DNA of 64,000 nt from Arthrobacter sp. NtRootA1 (lineage in GTDB: Bacteria > Actinomycetota > Actinomycetes > Actinomycetales > Micrococcaceae), in assembly GCF_019976975.1 (NCBI RefSeq), contig NZ_AP024630.1, positions 4,960,001 to 5,024,000 of the forward strand, in the 5' to 3' direction. The notes beneath the pieces were generated by a model. It was given only the letters and a program-made list of their open reading frames with translations, was not told the origin of the DNA and did not search any database. Position 1 is the first letter of the stretch, and every line of letters begins with the position of its first letter. The position numbers and the translations under genes are program-made. Shown one piece after another: positions 50,688 through 58,777 of the stretch.

Positions 50688-50757
50688 AACCCAACTGAGT
50701 AGCAGTAGATGCCGTTTTGGGGGCTCAAAACGCGCACTATTGCGACCTAGTTGGGTT
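50688..50757 (-). promoter_or_regulatory. Nested inverted repeats between hpaE and hpaD
   Basis: AACCCAACT (50688-50696) pairs with AGTTGGGTT (50749-50757), and inside it CGTTTTG (50713-50719) pairs with CAAAACG (50726-50732). The outer arm includes the first base of the hpaE stop. An mRNA processing or attenuation structure is plausible. Confidence 0.55.
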
Positions 50758-52271
50758 TAGGCGCCGAACTTGGGGGTGTGCACGGAGCCGAGGGTGATGT
50801 GCACGGCCTGCTGATCGGTGTAGAAATCGATGGACCGGTAGCCGCCCTCGTGGCCCAGGCCGGAAGCTTTGACGCCCCCGAACGGGGTGCGGAGGTCGCG
50901 GACGTTGTGGCTGTTAAGCCACACCATGCCGGCTTCGACGTTCTGGGAGAAGTTGTGCGCCCGGGTCAGGTTCTGGGTCCAGATGTAGGCCGCCAGGCCG
51001 TACTTGGTGTTGTTCGCCAAGGCGAGGGCTTCGTCGTCGTTCTCGAACGGCGTGATGGCCACAACCGGACCGAAGATTTCTTCCTGGAAGATCCGCGCAT
51101 CAGGCGCGACGTCGGCAAACACGGTCGGTGCGATGTAGTTGCCTTCGGGCAGGTGGTCGGGTCGGCCGCCGCCAGCCAGGAGCCTGCCTTCGGACTTGCC
51201 GATCTCCACGTAGGACGCCACTTTTTCGTAATGCTCCGGGTGGACCAGCGCACCTACCTGGGTCTTGGGATCGTGGGGATCGCCCACCACGATGTTCTTG
51301 GCGCGGGCGGCGTACTTTTCGCAGAATTCGTCGTAAATGGCCCGTTCCACCAGGATGCGGGAACCGGCGGTGCAGCGCTCGCCGTTCAACGAGAACACCC
51401 CGAACAAGGCCGAGTCGATAGCGGCATCAAGATCAGCGTCGGCAAAGACAACGCACGGGGACTTTCCGCCCAGCTCCATGGACAGGCCCTTGAGGTTGGC
51501 TGCTGCGTTGCGGAAAATCGTCTGGCCGGTAGTGGTCTCACCGGTGAAGGAGATCAACGGTACGTCCGGGTGCTTCACCAGGGCGTCGCCGGCCTCTTCG
51601 CCCAAGCCGTTGACCAGGTTGAACACGCCGTCGGGCAGTCCGGCATCCTTGAAGATCTGAGCCCAGAGCGAGGCCGAGAGCGGCGTGAACTCGGCGGGCT
51701 TGAGGACCACGGTGTTGCCGGTAGCCAGCGCCGGAGCGAGTTTCCAGGACTCAAGCATGAACGGGGTGTTCCACGGCGTGATCAAGCCGGCGACGCCGAT
51801 CGGCTTGCGGTTCACGTAGTTGATCTGTGAGCCGGGGACCTTCATGGCGTCATCGAACTGTGCCACGATCAGGTCAGCGAAGAACCGGAAGTTCTCGGCT
51901 GAGCGCAACGCCTGGCCCTTGGACTGCGTGATCGGCAGGCCGGTATCAAAGGTCTCCAGCTCGGCGAGGCGCTCTTCCTGGGCCTCCACGGCGTCGGCGA
52001 TCTTGTTCAGCACACGGGCACGTTCGCGCGGCTTCATCTTCGGCCACGGGCCATTGACGAACGCTTCACGGGCTGCGGCCACAGCGAGGTCGATGTCTTC
52101 CTTCTGGCCGGCCGCTGCCGTTGCGTAATTTCCGTTGGATACCGGATCCAGGACATCAAAGGTCTTCCCGGAAACGGAGTCTACGAACTCACCGTTGATG
52201 AAGTGCTGGATGTGCGTGGGCAGGTTCTCTGGCACGTGATGCTTTGCTGATGTTTCTACAGGGGTCGTCAT
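50757..52271 (-). CDS. hpaE: 5-carboxymethyl-2-hydroxymuconate semialdehyde dehydrogenase
   Basis: 504 residues. Aldehyde dehydrogenase features are LSMELGGKSPCVVFADADLD with the general base Glu, SLNGERCTAGSRILVERAIY with the catalytic Cys, and the C-terminal HNVRDLRTPFGGVKASGLG. The enzyme oxidises the ring-cleavage semialdehyde to the dicarboxylate using NAD. The position between the GntR regulator and hpaD fits this specific activity. Confidence 0.94.
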   Translation of the reverse strand: MTTPVETSAKHHVPENLPTHIQHFINGEFVDSVSGKTFDVLDPVSNGNYATAAAGQKEDIDLAVAAAREAFVNGPWPKMKPRERARVLNKIADAVEAQEERLAELETFDTGLPITQSKGQALRSAENFRFFADLIVAQFDDAMKVPGSQINYVNRKPIGVAGLITPWNTPFMLESWKLAPALATGNTVVLKPAEFTPLSASLWAQIFKDAGLPDGVFNLVNGLGEEAGDALVKHPDVPLISFTGETTTGQTIFRNAAANLKGLSMELGGKSPCVVFADADLDAAIDSALFGVFSLNGERCTAGSRILVERAIYDEFCEKYAARAKNIVVGDPHDPKTQVGALVHPEHYEKVASYVEIGKSEGRLLAGGGRPDHLPEGNYIAPTVFADVAPDARIFQEEIFGPVVAITPFENDDEALALANNTKYGLAAYIWTQNLTRAHNFSQNVEAGMVWLNSHNVRDLRTPFGGVKASGLGHEGGYRSIDFYTDQQAVHITLGSVHTPKFGA

Positions 52272-52297
52272 CGTTGTCTTCCTTTTTCATCCAACGC

Positions 52298-52348
52298 GGG
52301 GTCAGTTACGGCCCATGTTGGGTGCGTTTATGGGCCGTAAGTGACCCC
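52298..52348 (-). promoter_or_regulatory. 19-bp hairpin between the GntR regulator and hpaE
   Basis: GGGGTCAGTTACGGCCCAT (52298-52316) pairs with 52330-52348 with one mismatch and a 13-nt loop. It lies 10 nt after the regulator stop and 27 nt before hpaE. It may act as a partial terminator or attenuator that limits read-through from the regulator message, or be a dispersed palindromic element. Confidence 0.75.
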
Positions 52349-52357
52349 GGGTTGCTT

Positions 52358-53026
52358 TTAGTTGGTGGTGGCGAGGTACGCGTCCAGTGTTGCGGCGCGG
52401 TGGCGGCGGGCGGCGTGTTCGATCGTGTCGGCGTCCGCTCCAGACTCGATGAGCTGCAGCAACGCTTCGTGTTCTTGCACCGATTCCTGCGCACGGCCGG
52501 GAACGAAGCGGAACGTAGACGATCGGAGCGATGCCAGCCGGTTCCATCCACGATGGACCAGGTCCAGAATGTGCGGATTGGGGCAGTGCTCAAACAAGAC
52601 ACTGTGGAAGTCCTGGTTCAATGCAGTGAAACGAACCGGGTCGAAGTGCTCCAGGCATTCCCGCATTTCCTCGTTCACGGCGCGGGCCCGGGCAATCGCA
52701 ACTGAATCAATCAACGGTGCGGACAACGCGGTGGCGGCACCTTCCACGATGCTCAGGGTCTGCATGGTGTACAGGTATTCGGTGGGGTCAATCCCGGAGA
52801 CCGTGGCGCCGACGTTCCGCTCGAACTTCACCAGACCTTCGGCTTCCAAGCGGCGGATCGCTTCCCGCACGGGGACCACGCTGAAGCCCAGGTCCTCGGC
52901 AATCTTTGCGAGTACCAGCCGGTAACCCGGCGTGTAGATGCCTTCCACGATCCTGGCCTTGACGGCGGTATAAGCCTGTTGGGACTTGCTTTGGGCAGCG
53001 GCGCTTTCGACGGCGGTTTCAGTCAC
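52358..53026 (-). CDS. GntR-family (FCD type) regulator of the hpa operon
   Basis: 222 residues from GTG 53026, overlapping the upstream stop as GTGA. The N-terminal winged HTH includes LVLAKIAEDLGFSVVPVREA and IRRLEAEGLVKFERNVGATV. The C-terminal FCD domain has metal-type residues in LNQDFHSVLFEHC, SVQEHEALLQLI and HAARRHRAATL. It probably binds an hpa pathway intermediate and controls the promoter upstream of the FAH-RraA gene, where a GntR-type dyad is present. Confidence 0.9.
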   Translation of the reverse strand: MTETAVESAAAQSKSQQAYTAVKARIVEGIYTPGYRLVLAKIAEDLGFSVVPVREAIRRLEAEGLVKFERNVGATVSGIDPTEYLYTMQTLSIVEGAATALSAPLIDSVAIARARAVNEEMRECLEHFDPVRFTALNQDFHSVLFEHCPNPHILDLVHRGWNRLASLRSSTFRFVPGRAQESVQEHEALLQLIESGADADTIEHAARRHRAATLDAYLATTN

Positions 53027-54516
53027 TTTTGGCTCCCTTGCCGGCTCTGCCAGTCCGCAAACCTGGCCTGCCATTCCTTGTTCATCGGGTAAAGCCCGTC
53101 CACGCTGTTGCCTTCCTTGACCATCTGGAAGATGAACGTCTCTTCCTTCTCCTGCTGAATGCAGTCGTCCGCCAATTCCTCAGCGAGGGCCGGCGGGATC
53201 ACCAGGATGCCATCCGAGTCGGCAACAATGATGTCTCCCGGCTGGACTGTTGCGCCACCGCACGCGATGGTGATGTCCGTATCCCACGGAATGTGCCGGC
53301 GCCCCAGGACTGCCGGGTGCGGGTTCGCGAAGTAGGTTGGCATCTCCAGATCGGCCACTGCGGAGTAATCGCGGACGCCACCATCGGTAATGATCGCAGC
53401 GGCTCCACGGATCTGGGCGCGCAGGGCAAGGATGTCTCCAACAGTGCCCGTGCCCTTCTCGCCGCGGGCTTCCATCACGAGGATTTCGCCTTCATTCACG
53501 GAATCGATAGCGCGCTTCTGTGCATTGAATCCCCCGCCGTGGGTCTTGAACAGGTCCTCGCGGTTGGGTACGTACCGCAGGGTCCGGGCAAGGCCGACTA
53601 CCTTGCGGTCCGGCCGCGTGGCCTGCAAGCCGTCGATGCTGACGTTGTTCAGTCCGCGCTTGCGGAGCTGCGAAGAAAGCGTGGCGGTTGCGACGCTTTC
53701 CAGCTTGGCCTTCAGCTCGGGCGTCAGGACGGAGACATCAGCAGGCAGGCCCGCCGCTTCACGCGATCCGTACGCCTCTTCCCGCTGTGTGTCATCAGCC
53801 TTGGGCTTGGCACCAAAGTCCGCGAACGGCGTCGTACCTTCCGCTACTTTGGTGGTCAGGCGGCCGCTGCTGAATCTAGCCCCGGTGACCTCAACCTCGA
53901 CGACGTCACCTGGTTTGGCGACCGACGCACCCGCTGGGGTGCCGGTCAGGATAATGTCGCCCTCTTCGAGCGTGAGCAGCTGGGACAGGTCCGCCACCAG
54001 TTGCGTGAACGGAAAGAGCAGGTCCTCGGTGGTGTCGTCCTGGACGAGGTCGCCGTTGTGCCAGGTGCGGATCCGCAGCTGGGCTGGATCAACGGCGTCG
54101 CCTGGAATCAATAAAGGGCCCACAGGTGTGAAGCCATCGCCGCCCTTGGAGCGAACATTGGAGCCCTTGTCTGCGTAGCGAAGATCGTAGACACCCAGAT
54201 CGTTGGAAGCGGTCACCCACTCGACGTGGCTCCAGGCGTCCTCGAGGCCAACGCGGCGGGCCGACTTGCCAATCACCAACGCGATCTCGCCCTCGTAGCC
54301 GAGCAGTTCGCAGCCGGCAGGGCGCTCAACGATGCCAGGAGCGTCGGCGGAACCGAGCGCCAGGGAAGACGGCGGCTTCAAGAAGTACGACGGTTGCCCC
54401 GGGGTGCGCCCACGCTGGGCCGCGCGGCTAGGGTAATTGATGTGGACGGCAATGACTTTGCGCGTACGGGCCAGCATGTCTTGGCTGACTTCCTCGGTCC
54501 GAAACTCCAATGTCAC
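53023..54516 (-). CDS. Fusion of fumarylacetoacetate hydrolase-like (HpaG-type) and RraA-like domains
   Basis: 497 residues. The N-terminal domain (about 1-235) is an FAH-family enzyme with LLGYEGEIALVIGKSARRVG, a metal site, SKGGDGFTPVGPLLIPGD and DIILTGTPAGASVAKPGD. It should isomerise or decarboxylate the dicarboxylic ring-cleavage product (HpaG type). The C-terminal domain (about 265-475) is RraA-like, with AAIITDGGVRDYSAVADLEM and DIIVADSDGILVIPPALAEE, a fold that includes hydroxymethyl-oxoglutarate aldolases and oxaloacetate decarboxylases. In E. coli HpaG is two FAH modules, so the second partner differs here. It is the first gene of the hpa operon. Confidence 0.9.
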   Translation of the reverse strand: MTLEFRTEEVSQDMLARTRKVIAVHINYPSRAAQRGRTPGQPSYFLKPPSSLALGSADAPGIVERPAGCELLGYEGEIALVIGKSARRVGLEDAWSHVEWVTASNDLGVYDLRYADKGSNVRSKGGDGFTPVGPLLIPGDAVDPAQLRIRTWHNGDLVQDDTTEDLLFPFTQLVADLSQLLTLEEGDIILTGTPAGASVAKPGDVVEVEVTGARFSSGRLTTKVAEGTTPFADFGAKPKADDTQREEAYGSREAAGLPADVSVLTPELKAKLESVATATLSSQLRKRGLNNVSIDGLQATRPDRKVVGLARTLRYVPNREDLFKTHGGGFNAQKRAIDSVNEGEILVMEARGEKGTGTVGDILALRAQIRGAAAIITDGGVRDYSAVADLEMPTYFANPHPAVLGRRHIPWDTDITIACGGATVQPGDIIVADSDGILVIPPALAEELADDCIQQEKEETFIFQMVKEGNSVDGLYPMNKEWQARFADWQSRQGSQK

Positions 54517-54553
54517 GGCGCCTCCTCCTGATTCAACATCTATCGAGTACGAA

Positions 54554-54565
54554 ATCGTATACGAT
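54554..54565. promoter_or_regulatory. Putative GntR/FCD operator upstream of the hpa operon
   Basis: ATCGTATACGAT is a perfect 12-bp palindrome 38 bp upstream of the first operon gene. It contains the T-GT-N2-AC-A core typical of FadR/FCD-type GntR operators. The operon's own GntR protein is the natural candidate to bind it. Confidence 0.78.
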
Positions 54566-54688
54566 AACTATCACTCTTGAAGCGCCAGTCGTCAACCCCC
54601 TTTTTTCAGCCCACATGACGAGGTGGTCTGCCAAATGATCCAGCAAAAATGAGTGCATACCCCCTGCGGACTCCCGTAGGGTACCCGC

Positions 54689-55393
54689 ATGGACATCATC
54701 CTGGTACCCGGTTTCTGGTTGGACGCTTCGTCGTGGGAGGAGGTGACGCCGCCGCTTGTGGCAGCTGGGCACTCGGTTCACCCACTCACACTTCCCGGGC
54801 TGGAGTCCGTTGACGCGCCACGCGCCGGGATTGGCCTTCGCACACACATCGACGCCGTGGTGGACAAGGTGGATTCTTTTGGCGGCAATGTGGTCTTGGT
54901 GGGCCATTCAGGCGGTGGCGCAATCATCCACGGCGTTGTTGACGCCCGTCCGGATCGAGTGGACCGGGCCGTCTATGTGGATAGCGGGCCACTCGGTGAA
55001 GGCGGCGTGATCAATGATGAACTGCCCGATGATGGCGACGAAGTTCCGCTGCCCCCTTGGGAAGGCTTTGAGGACGCGGACCTCGTCGATCTGACCGATG
55101 AGCTCAAGGAAGCCTTCCGCGCACGCGCCATTCCCGAACCCAAGGGCGTAGCCTACGACCAACAGCACCTGCATGACGTCCGGCGCTACGACGTACCAGC
55201 CACGATCATCGCCTGCGAGTTCCCCTCGTCCATGCTCAACGAAATGATGGACGCAGGGCACCCCTTCACAGAAGAACTCGCACGCGTCCGCGAAGTCGAT
55301 TTCATCGACCTACCCACCGGACACTGGCCACAATTCACCAAGCCACGTGAACTGGGAGAAGCCATACTGGCCGCCGTCGAGCGCACCAACTAA
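54689..55393 (+). CDS. Alpha/beta hydrolase
   Basis: 234 residues. IILVPGFWLDASSW is the oxyanion strand, VVLVGHSGGGAIIHGV is the nucleophile elbow, and LPTGHWPQF holds the C-terminal His. The acid is probably the Asp in VREVDFIDLPTG or an upstream residue. It resembles the small group of actinobacterial EstX-like hydrolases. It is divergent from the hpa operon but shares no obvious pathway. Confidence 0.87.
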   Translation: MDIILVPGFWLDASSWEEVTPPLVAAGHSVHPLTLPGLESVDAPRAGIGLRTHIDAVVDKVDSFGGNVVLVGHSGGGAIIHGVVDARPDRVDRAVYVDSGPLGEGGVINDELPDDGDEVPLPPWEGFEDADLVDLTDELKEAFRARAIPEPKGVAYDQQHLHDVRRYDVPATIIACEFPSSMLNEMMDAGHPFTEELARVREVDFIDLPTGHWPQFTKPRELGEAILAAVERTN

Positions 55394-55486
55394 CGCTCGA
55401 CGGCGGTACGCGCCATAGCCCGCACGGGAACCTGACGAACGGGGACATCCCGTCGGACGATCTACGTGAAGGCTCGCCCCTGCAAG

Positions 55487-55924
55487 TCAGGGCTTGGCCG
55501 GGGTGTTGGTCGCGGGCCCTTCCGGCGCTGCGCCGCCTTCGTCCGTCCAATCGCTTCCCGTCTGATCATCGAGCGCAGGATCGGATACTACGTCCGACCT
55601 GACTGGAGGCGTTGAGGTAGAAGCCGAAGCAGAGGAACCGGTGCTGGAGTTGTCATGGTGCCCGGACTTCGCGTCCAGGATGCCCGGAAACATGGTCTCC
55701 GCCTTCTCCAGGAGCTTCTTGCCCGCGGCGTACAGATTGTCCAGGATGTCCGGGACTGATTCCTGGACGGTCTCAGTGGCCTGATGGACGTTCTCCTGGA
55801 CCTCCGGATTCTTCCAGACCTTTTCGGCGCCTCCGCGAACGCGCCGATACACCTCCGGCCAAGACTTGGACCCCCACACATAGCCAACAGCGATGCCGGC
55901 GGCGAACAATGCTTTCCCTTTCAC
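55487..55924 (-). CDS. YtxH-like membrane-anchored stress protein
   Basis: 145 residues from GTG 55924, chosen because AAAGGAG lies 8 nt upstream; an in-frame GTG at 55933 overlaps that site. A short N-terminal hydrophobic segment (ALFAAGIAVGYVWGSKSW) precedes a helical part (VQENVHQATETVQESVPDIL) and a disordered acidic Ser/Thr-rich tail. The layout resembles YtxH-type general stress proteins. It lies next to CsbD and GlsB-type genes, which fits a stress role. Confidence 0.62.
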   Translation of the reverse strand: MKGKALFAAGIAVGYVWGSKSWPEVYRRVRGGAEKVWKNPEVQENVHQATETVQESVPDILDNLYAAGKKLLEKAETMFPGILDAKSGHHDNSSTGSSASASTSTPPVRSDVVSDPALDDQTGSDWTDEGGAAPEGPATNTPAKP

Positions 55925-56109
55925 AGGACCCACTCCTTTCGAGGTGCTATTCCTACGACACTAGTCCGGCCTTCACCCACTGTCACGCGTGCTTTCAAGG
56001 GCGGATGGTTAACGGACATTTGCTGAATTGAGAAACAGGACTAAACTTTAATGCCAACCAGCGGAAAACCCGCAGGCTACAACCACAGGCAACCCGAGGA
56101 GTGAAAACC

Positions 56110-56298
56110 ATGGGACTGGATGACAAGATCAAGAATGCCACGGAAGAAGCAACGGGCAAGATCAAGGAAAAGACCGGCGAAGCCACTGGTGATCGGGACC
56201 TCCAAGCCGAGGGCGCGGGCGAGCAAGCTGCGGCCAATGTGAAGCAGGCTGGCGAGAAGGTCAAGGACGCTGCGAAGGACGCTTTCGGCGACAAGTAG
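56110..56298 (+). CDS. CsbD-family stress protein
   Basis: 62 residues from ATG 56110 with GAGGAG 8 nt upstream; GTG 56101 overlaps that site and is rejected. The family signature is complete: DDKIKNATEEATGKIKEKTG and then GDRDLQAEGAGEQAAANVKQ. CsbD-like proteins are small, charged and strongly induced by general stress in Bacillus. Structure is a four-helix-like bundle. Confidence 0.92.
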   Translation: MGLDDKIKNATEEATGKIKEKTGEATGDRDLQAEGAGEQAAANVKQAGEKVKDAAKDAFGDK

Positions 56299-56611
56299 CC
56301 GGATTTCAGGCCATACGACCCCGCCCGAGGGGCAAGGGCCCCGACCGGCAAAAATAGCAAGGTTACTTGCTGTTGTTCCCGGGACCAGCTAGCGTTGCTG
56401 TTGTAGTACTACGGTCCGGCCCCTTGGACAGGAGTGCTTTTGGCTGCATTTAATAATTCGTCGGCGTTTGCAAAATAAACATCCCGACCCATATTCCACT
56501 GGGCCTCGAACGGCCCCGTTACAGCGCTTAGCCGCTGGAACTGACAACCGATGAACGGAACCGCTTCACCGAGTTCATGGAATTTCCATCAACAAGAAAG
56601 TAGGAGCAAAA
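56299..56611. other. Intergenic region between csbD-like and glsB-like genes
   Basis: 313 nt with lower GC in the second half. A short hairpin AGCAAG-GTTA-CTTGCT lies near 56359-56374. The AT-rich part around 56450-56490 (TTTAATAATTC, AAAATAAAC) could hold a promoter for the downstream gene. No coding sequence is supported. Confidence 0.5.
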
Positions 56612-56884
56612 ATGGGTTTCTTTGGTTTTCTTTTGCTCGGCCTTTTGGCTGGGGCTATCGCAAAGCTTATTCTTCCGGGACGCCAGGGAGGCGGCTGGTT
56701 TGTTACCTTGCTGCTGGGCGTCGTTGGCGCCCTGTTGGGTGGCTGGATCGGCGGCCTGATCTTCGGCGAGGGCCTGACAGAATTCTTCGCCATTCGAACG
56801 TGGCTCCTGGCCATCGGCGGATCCATCATCGTTCTGCTGATTTACGGCCTGGCCACAGGAGGACGCCGGGCCCACCATGGCTAA
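56612..56884 (+). CDS. GlsB/YeaQ/YmgE-family stress response membrane protein
   Basis: 90 residues with AGGAG 6 nt upstream. Three hydrophobic helices are GFFGFLLLGLLAGAIAKLIL, FVTLLLGVVGALLGGWIGGL and WLLAIGGSIIVLLIYGLATG, with the conserved LPGRQGG between the first two. These transglycosylase-associated family members are general stress proteins of the membrane. It overlaps the next gene by 8 bp. Confidence 0.93.
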   Translation: MGFFGFLLLGLLAGAIAKLILPGRQGGGWFVTLLLGVVGALLGGWIGGLIFGEGLTEFFAIRTWLLAIGGSIIVLLIYGLATGGRRAHHG

Positions 56885-57137
56885 CGAAACCACACCCAAC
56901 ACCAACCAGGACGACCTTGAGGGTCAGTACGCAGAAGGTGATTACGGCGCTGCCGGGGCATCGCCCGAGGCCTTGAAAGAAGACGCCGGCGGGGATTACA
57001 CCGCAGGCGACTACGCCGAGAAGACGGTCCCCTCTGCGGACGCGGAGCTCGACGAGCACAATACGGAGGACACGCCCGCGGACAGGCCGTTCTCGTCCGA
57101 GCCGGATGACGAAGCTTCCGGCTCAGGACACCCTTAA
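56877..57137 (+). CDS. Small acidic disordered protein
   Basis: 86 residues, overlapping the GlsB gene by 8 bp so that the two are coupled. Composition is Asp/Glu/Gly-rich with repeated GDY units (AEGDYGAAGAS, GGDYTAGDYAEK). No membrane segment or motif is seen. A strong terminator follows 32 nt downstream. It may be a stress-protective acidic protein, but this is only composition-based. Confidence 0.7.
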   Translation: MANETTPNTNQDDLEGQYAEGDYGAAGASPEALKEDAGGDYTAGDYAEKTVPSADAELDEHNTEDTPADRPFSSEPDDEASGSGHP

Positions 57138-57168
57138 CAGTCAGGTATCCGCAGGGTCCTGAACACAC

Positions 57169-57206
57169 AAGAACCCGGAGACTGCAGTTGCAGCCTCCGG
57201 GTTCTT
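57169..57206 (+). terminator. Terminator hairpin, AGAACCCGGAG family
   Basis: AAGAACCCGGAG (57169-57180) and CTCCGGGTTCTT (57195-57206) form a perfect 12-bp stem, followed by GCTTTG. It closes the GlsB-acidic protein transcript. A copy of the same core recurs at 58264-58300. Confidence 0.88.
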
Positions 57207-57345
57207 GCTTTGCCCCACTCTTGGGGTTGCGAAATGCATTGGCGCGGGGCGGGAATTCACGGGGCTGATATTTTCAGGCATGGATAGTCGGGGCAGCGGC
57301 TGAGCCGTCACCGTAGCGTGATGGTCGGGAATGAAGGGAGGAACA

Positions 57346-58248
57346 GTGCAGGAATGGACGCGGGCGCTTGAGCTCATCGAACAAGACCTTACTGAAGCGG
57401 TCGAGGTCAGCACGTTGGCTCGAACGGCATTGACGTCGGAATACCACTTCAGGAGGATGTTTGCCTCCTTGGCCGGCATTCCGATTTCGGAGTACATCCG
57501 TCGACGCCGCCTTACGTCCGCCACCGCGGAAATCATCGCCGGCGCAACGGTGCTGGATGTTGCCCTCCGCTACGGATATGGATCCCCAGAGGCGTTCGCG
57601 CGTGCTTTTAAGGCGATGCATGGGCTGACCCCCTCAGAAGCTCGGCAACCTGGCGCAGTCCTCCATTCCCAGCCTCAGTTGAGGTTCCACCTCCGCATTG
57701 AAGGGAATACCGTCATGAAGCACCGAATAGTCAACAAGGAGGCTTTCCGCCTGATTGGCCTCAAAGTCCGCGTTCCGCTGGTTCACGAAGGTCCGAACCC
57801 TGCAATCATCGAGTTTCATCGCAGCATTGACCCGGATGCCACGAAGCGGCTGATGGCGCTGGTGGACACCGAGCCATCCGGGCTCCTGTCCGTAACGGAC
57901 AAGATCGACGAAGAGCGCAGGGAGGGCAGTGAACTGGACTATTGGCACGCGGTGGCCTCAACCCAGCCCGCTCCAGAAGGTTTCGAGAGCCTGGACATTC
58001 CCGCCGGCCAATGGGTGGTGTTCGAAACCGAAGGAAAATTCCCGGATGCCCTGCAGCGCATGTGGGCGGACGCGGCTACTGAATGGTTCCCGGCCAACCC
58101 TTACTTTTGGGCACGCGGCCCCGAACTCCTTAGCGTCAGGCCGGACGCGGATGGCACCCACGGGAGCGGGCAACTCTGGATCCCCATTGAGTCCAGTCAG
58201 GGGCCCTTCAAGAGTTTCAGCACCTCGTCAAGCGGCAAGACCCTCTGA
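57346..58248 (+). CDS. AraC-family regulator with GyrI-like effector domain
   Basis: 300 residues from GTG 57346 behind GGAGG; ATG 57331 is an alternative without a ribosome binding site. The N-terminal AraC DNA-binding domain covers two HTH motifs (SEYHFRRMFASLAGIPISEY and ATVLDVALRYGYGSPEAFAR). The C-terminal GyrI-like domain starts near HRIVNKEAFRLIGLKVRVPL and ends SGQLWIPIESSQ. Rob-, BmrR- and SbmC-like domains of this sort bind hydrophobic or cationic drugs. The stop overlaps the convergent hydrolase gene by 52 bp. Confidence 0.91.
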   Translation: MQEWTRALELIEQDLTEAVEVSTLARTALTSEYHFRRMFASLAGIPISEYIRRRRLTSATAEIIAGATVLDVALRYGYGSPEAFARAFKAMHGLTPSEARQPGAVLHSQPQLRFHLRIEGNTVMKHRIVNKEAFRLIGLKVRVPLVHEGPNPAIIEFHRSIDPDATKRLMALVDTEPSGLLSVTDKIDEERREGSELDYWHAVASTQPAPEGFESLDIPAGQWVVFETEGKFPDALQRMWADAATEWFPANPYFWARGPELLSVRPDADGTHGSGQLWIPIESSQGPFKSFSTSSSGKTL

Positions 58249-58751
58249 CGATATTCACGGGTAAGAACCCGGAGGACTGCCTCGGCAGACTCCGGGTTCT
58301 CCGTTGCCAGGGCTTCAGCTGCATAAATGACCCGGATGTTATGGGCGAAAGCATCAGCAGCAGTCTGGGCAACGCAGTTGTGGGCCGAGACTCCGGCCAG
58401 AATGACAGTTTCCACATCCCAGTTCCTGAGGCGCATCCCCAAGTCCGTGCCAAAGAACGCGCTGTCGCGGGTTTTGACCATCTGCGGGAAGTCGGCGGTC
58501 ACCAGGCCAGGAACGAAGTTGGCCTGTTCGCTTCCCCTGAAGATGAAGCCTTGGTCATCGTCCAGCATGTTCAGGCTCCACGTGGACTTATCCCGCTCAT
58601 GCTGGGTACCAACCAGGAGCACGTTTGCCCCTGCCTCCCGCGCCGCGCTGGTCAATGAATTGCAGGCAGCAACAACTTCTTCCTGACGCCGCTTCAGGGC
58701 CGGTTCCTCAAAAAAGGCGTTCTGCATGTCGATTACCAGCACAGCAATCAT
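58197..58751 (-). CDS. Isochorismatase-family cysteine hydrolase
   Basis: 184 residues. The catalytic triad is visible: Asp 8 in VIDMQNAFF, Lys 93 in MVKTRDSAFFGT and Cys 126 in ILAGVSAHNCVAQTAADA. The cis-peptide loop GVSAHNC is typical. These enzymes hydrolyse amides such as nicotinamide, or ethers such as isochorismate. The 3' end of the gene contains the hairpin of the convergent AraC gene. Confidence 0.92.
   Translation of the reverse strand: MIAVLVIDMQNAFFEEPALKRRQEEVVAACNSLTSAAREAGANVLLVGTQHERDKSTWSLNMLDDDQGFIFRGSEQANFVPGLVTADFPQMVKTRDSAFFGTDLGMRLRNWDVETVILAGVSAHNCVAQTAADAFAHNIRVIYAAEALATENPESAEAVLRVLTREYRQRVLPLDEVLKLLKGP
58264..58300 (+). terminator. Terminator hairpin inside the convergent hydrolase gene, AGAACCCGGAG family
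   Basis: AGAACCCGGAG (58264-58274) and CTCCGGGTTCT (58290-58300) form an 11-bp perfect stem 16 nt after the AraC-type gene stop. It lies within the coding sequence of the isochorismatase-fold gene. The core is the same as at 57169-57206. Confidence 0.75.
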
Positions 58752-58777
58752 GCGCGCATCCCCTTTCCTGTCCTGGC

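Noticed and set aside
48602..50698. Plus-strand open frame of 698 codons
   Set aside because: It runs antisense over hpaI, hpaH and hpaD, whose motifs and metal ligands are intact. The translation has no family pattern and its openness follows from GC-rich third positions.
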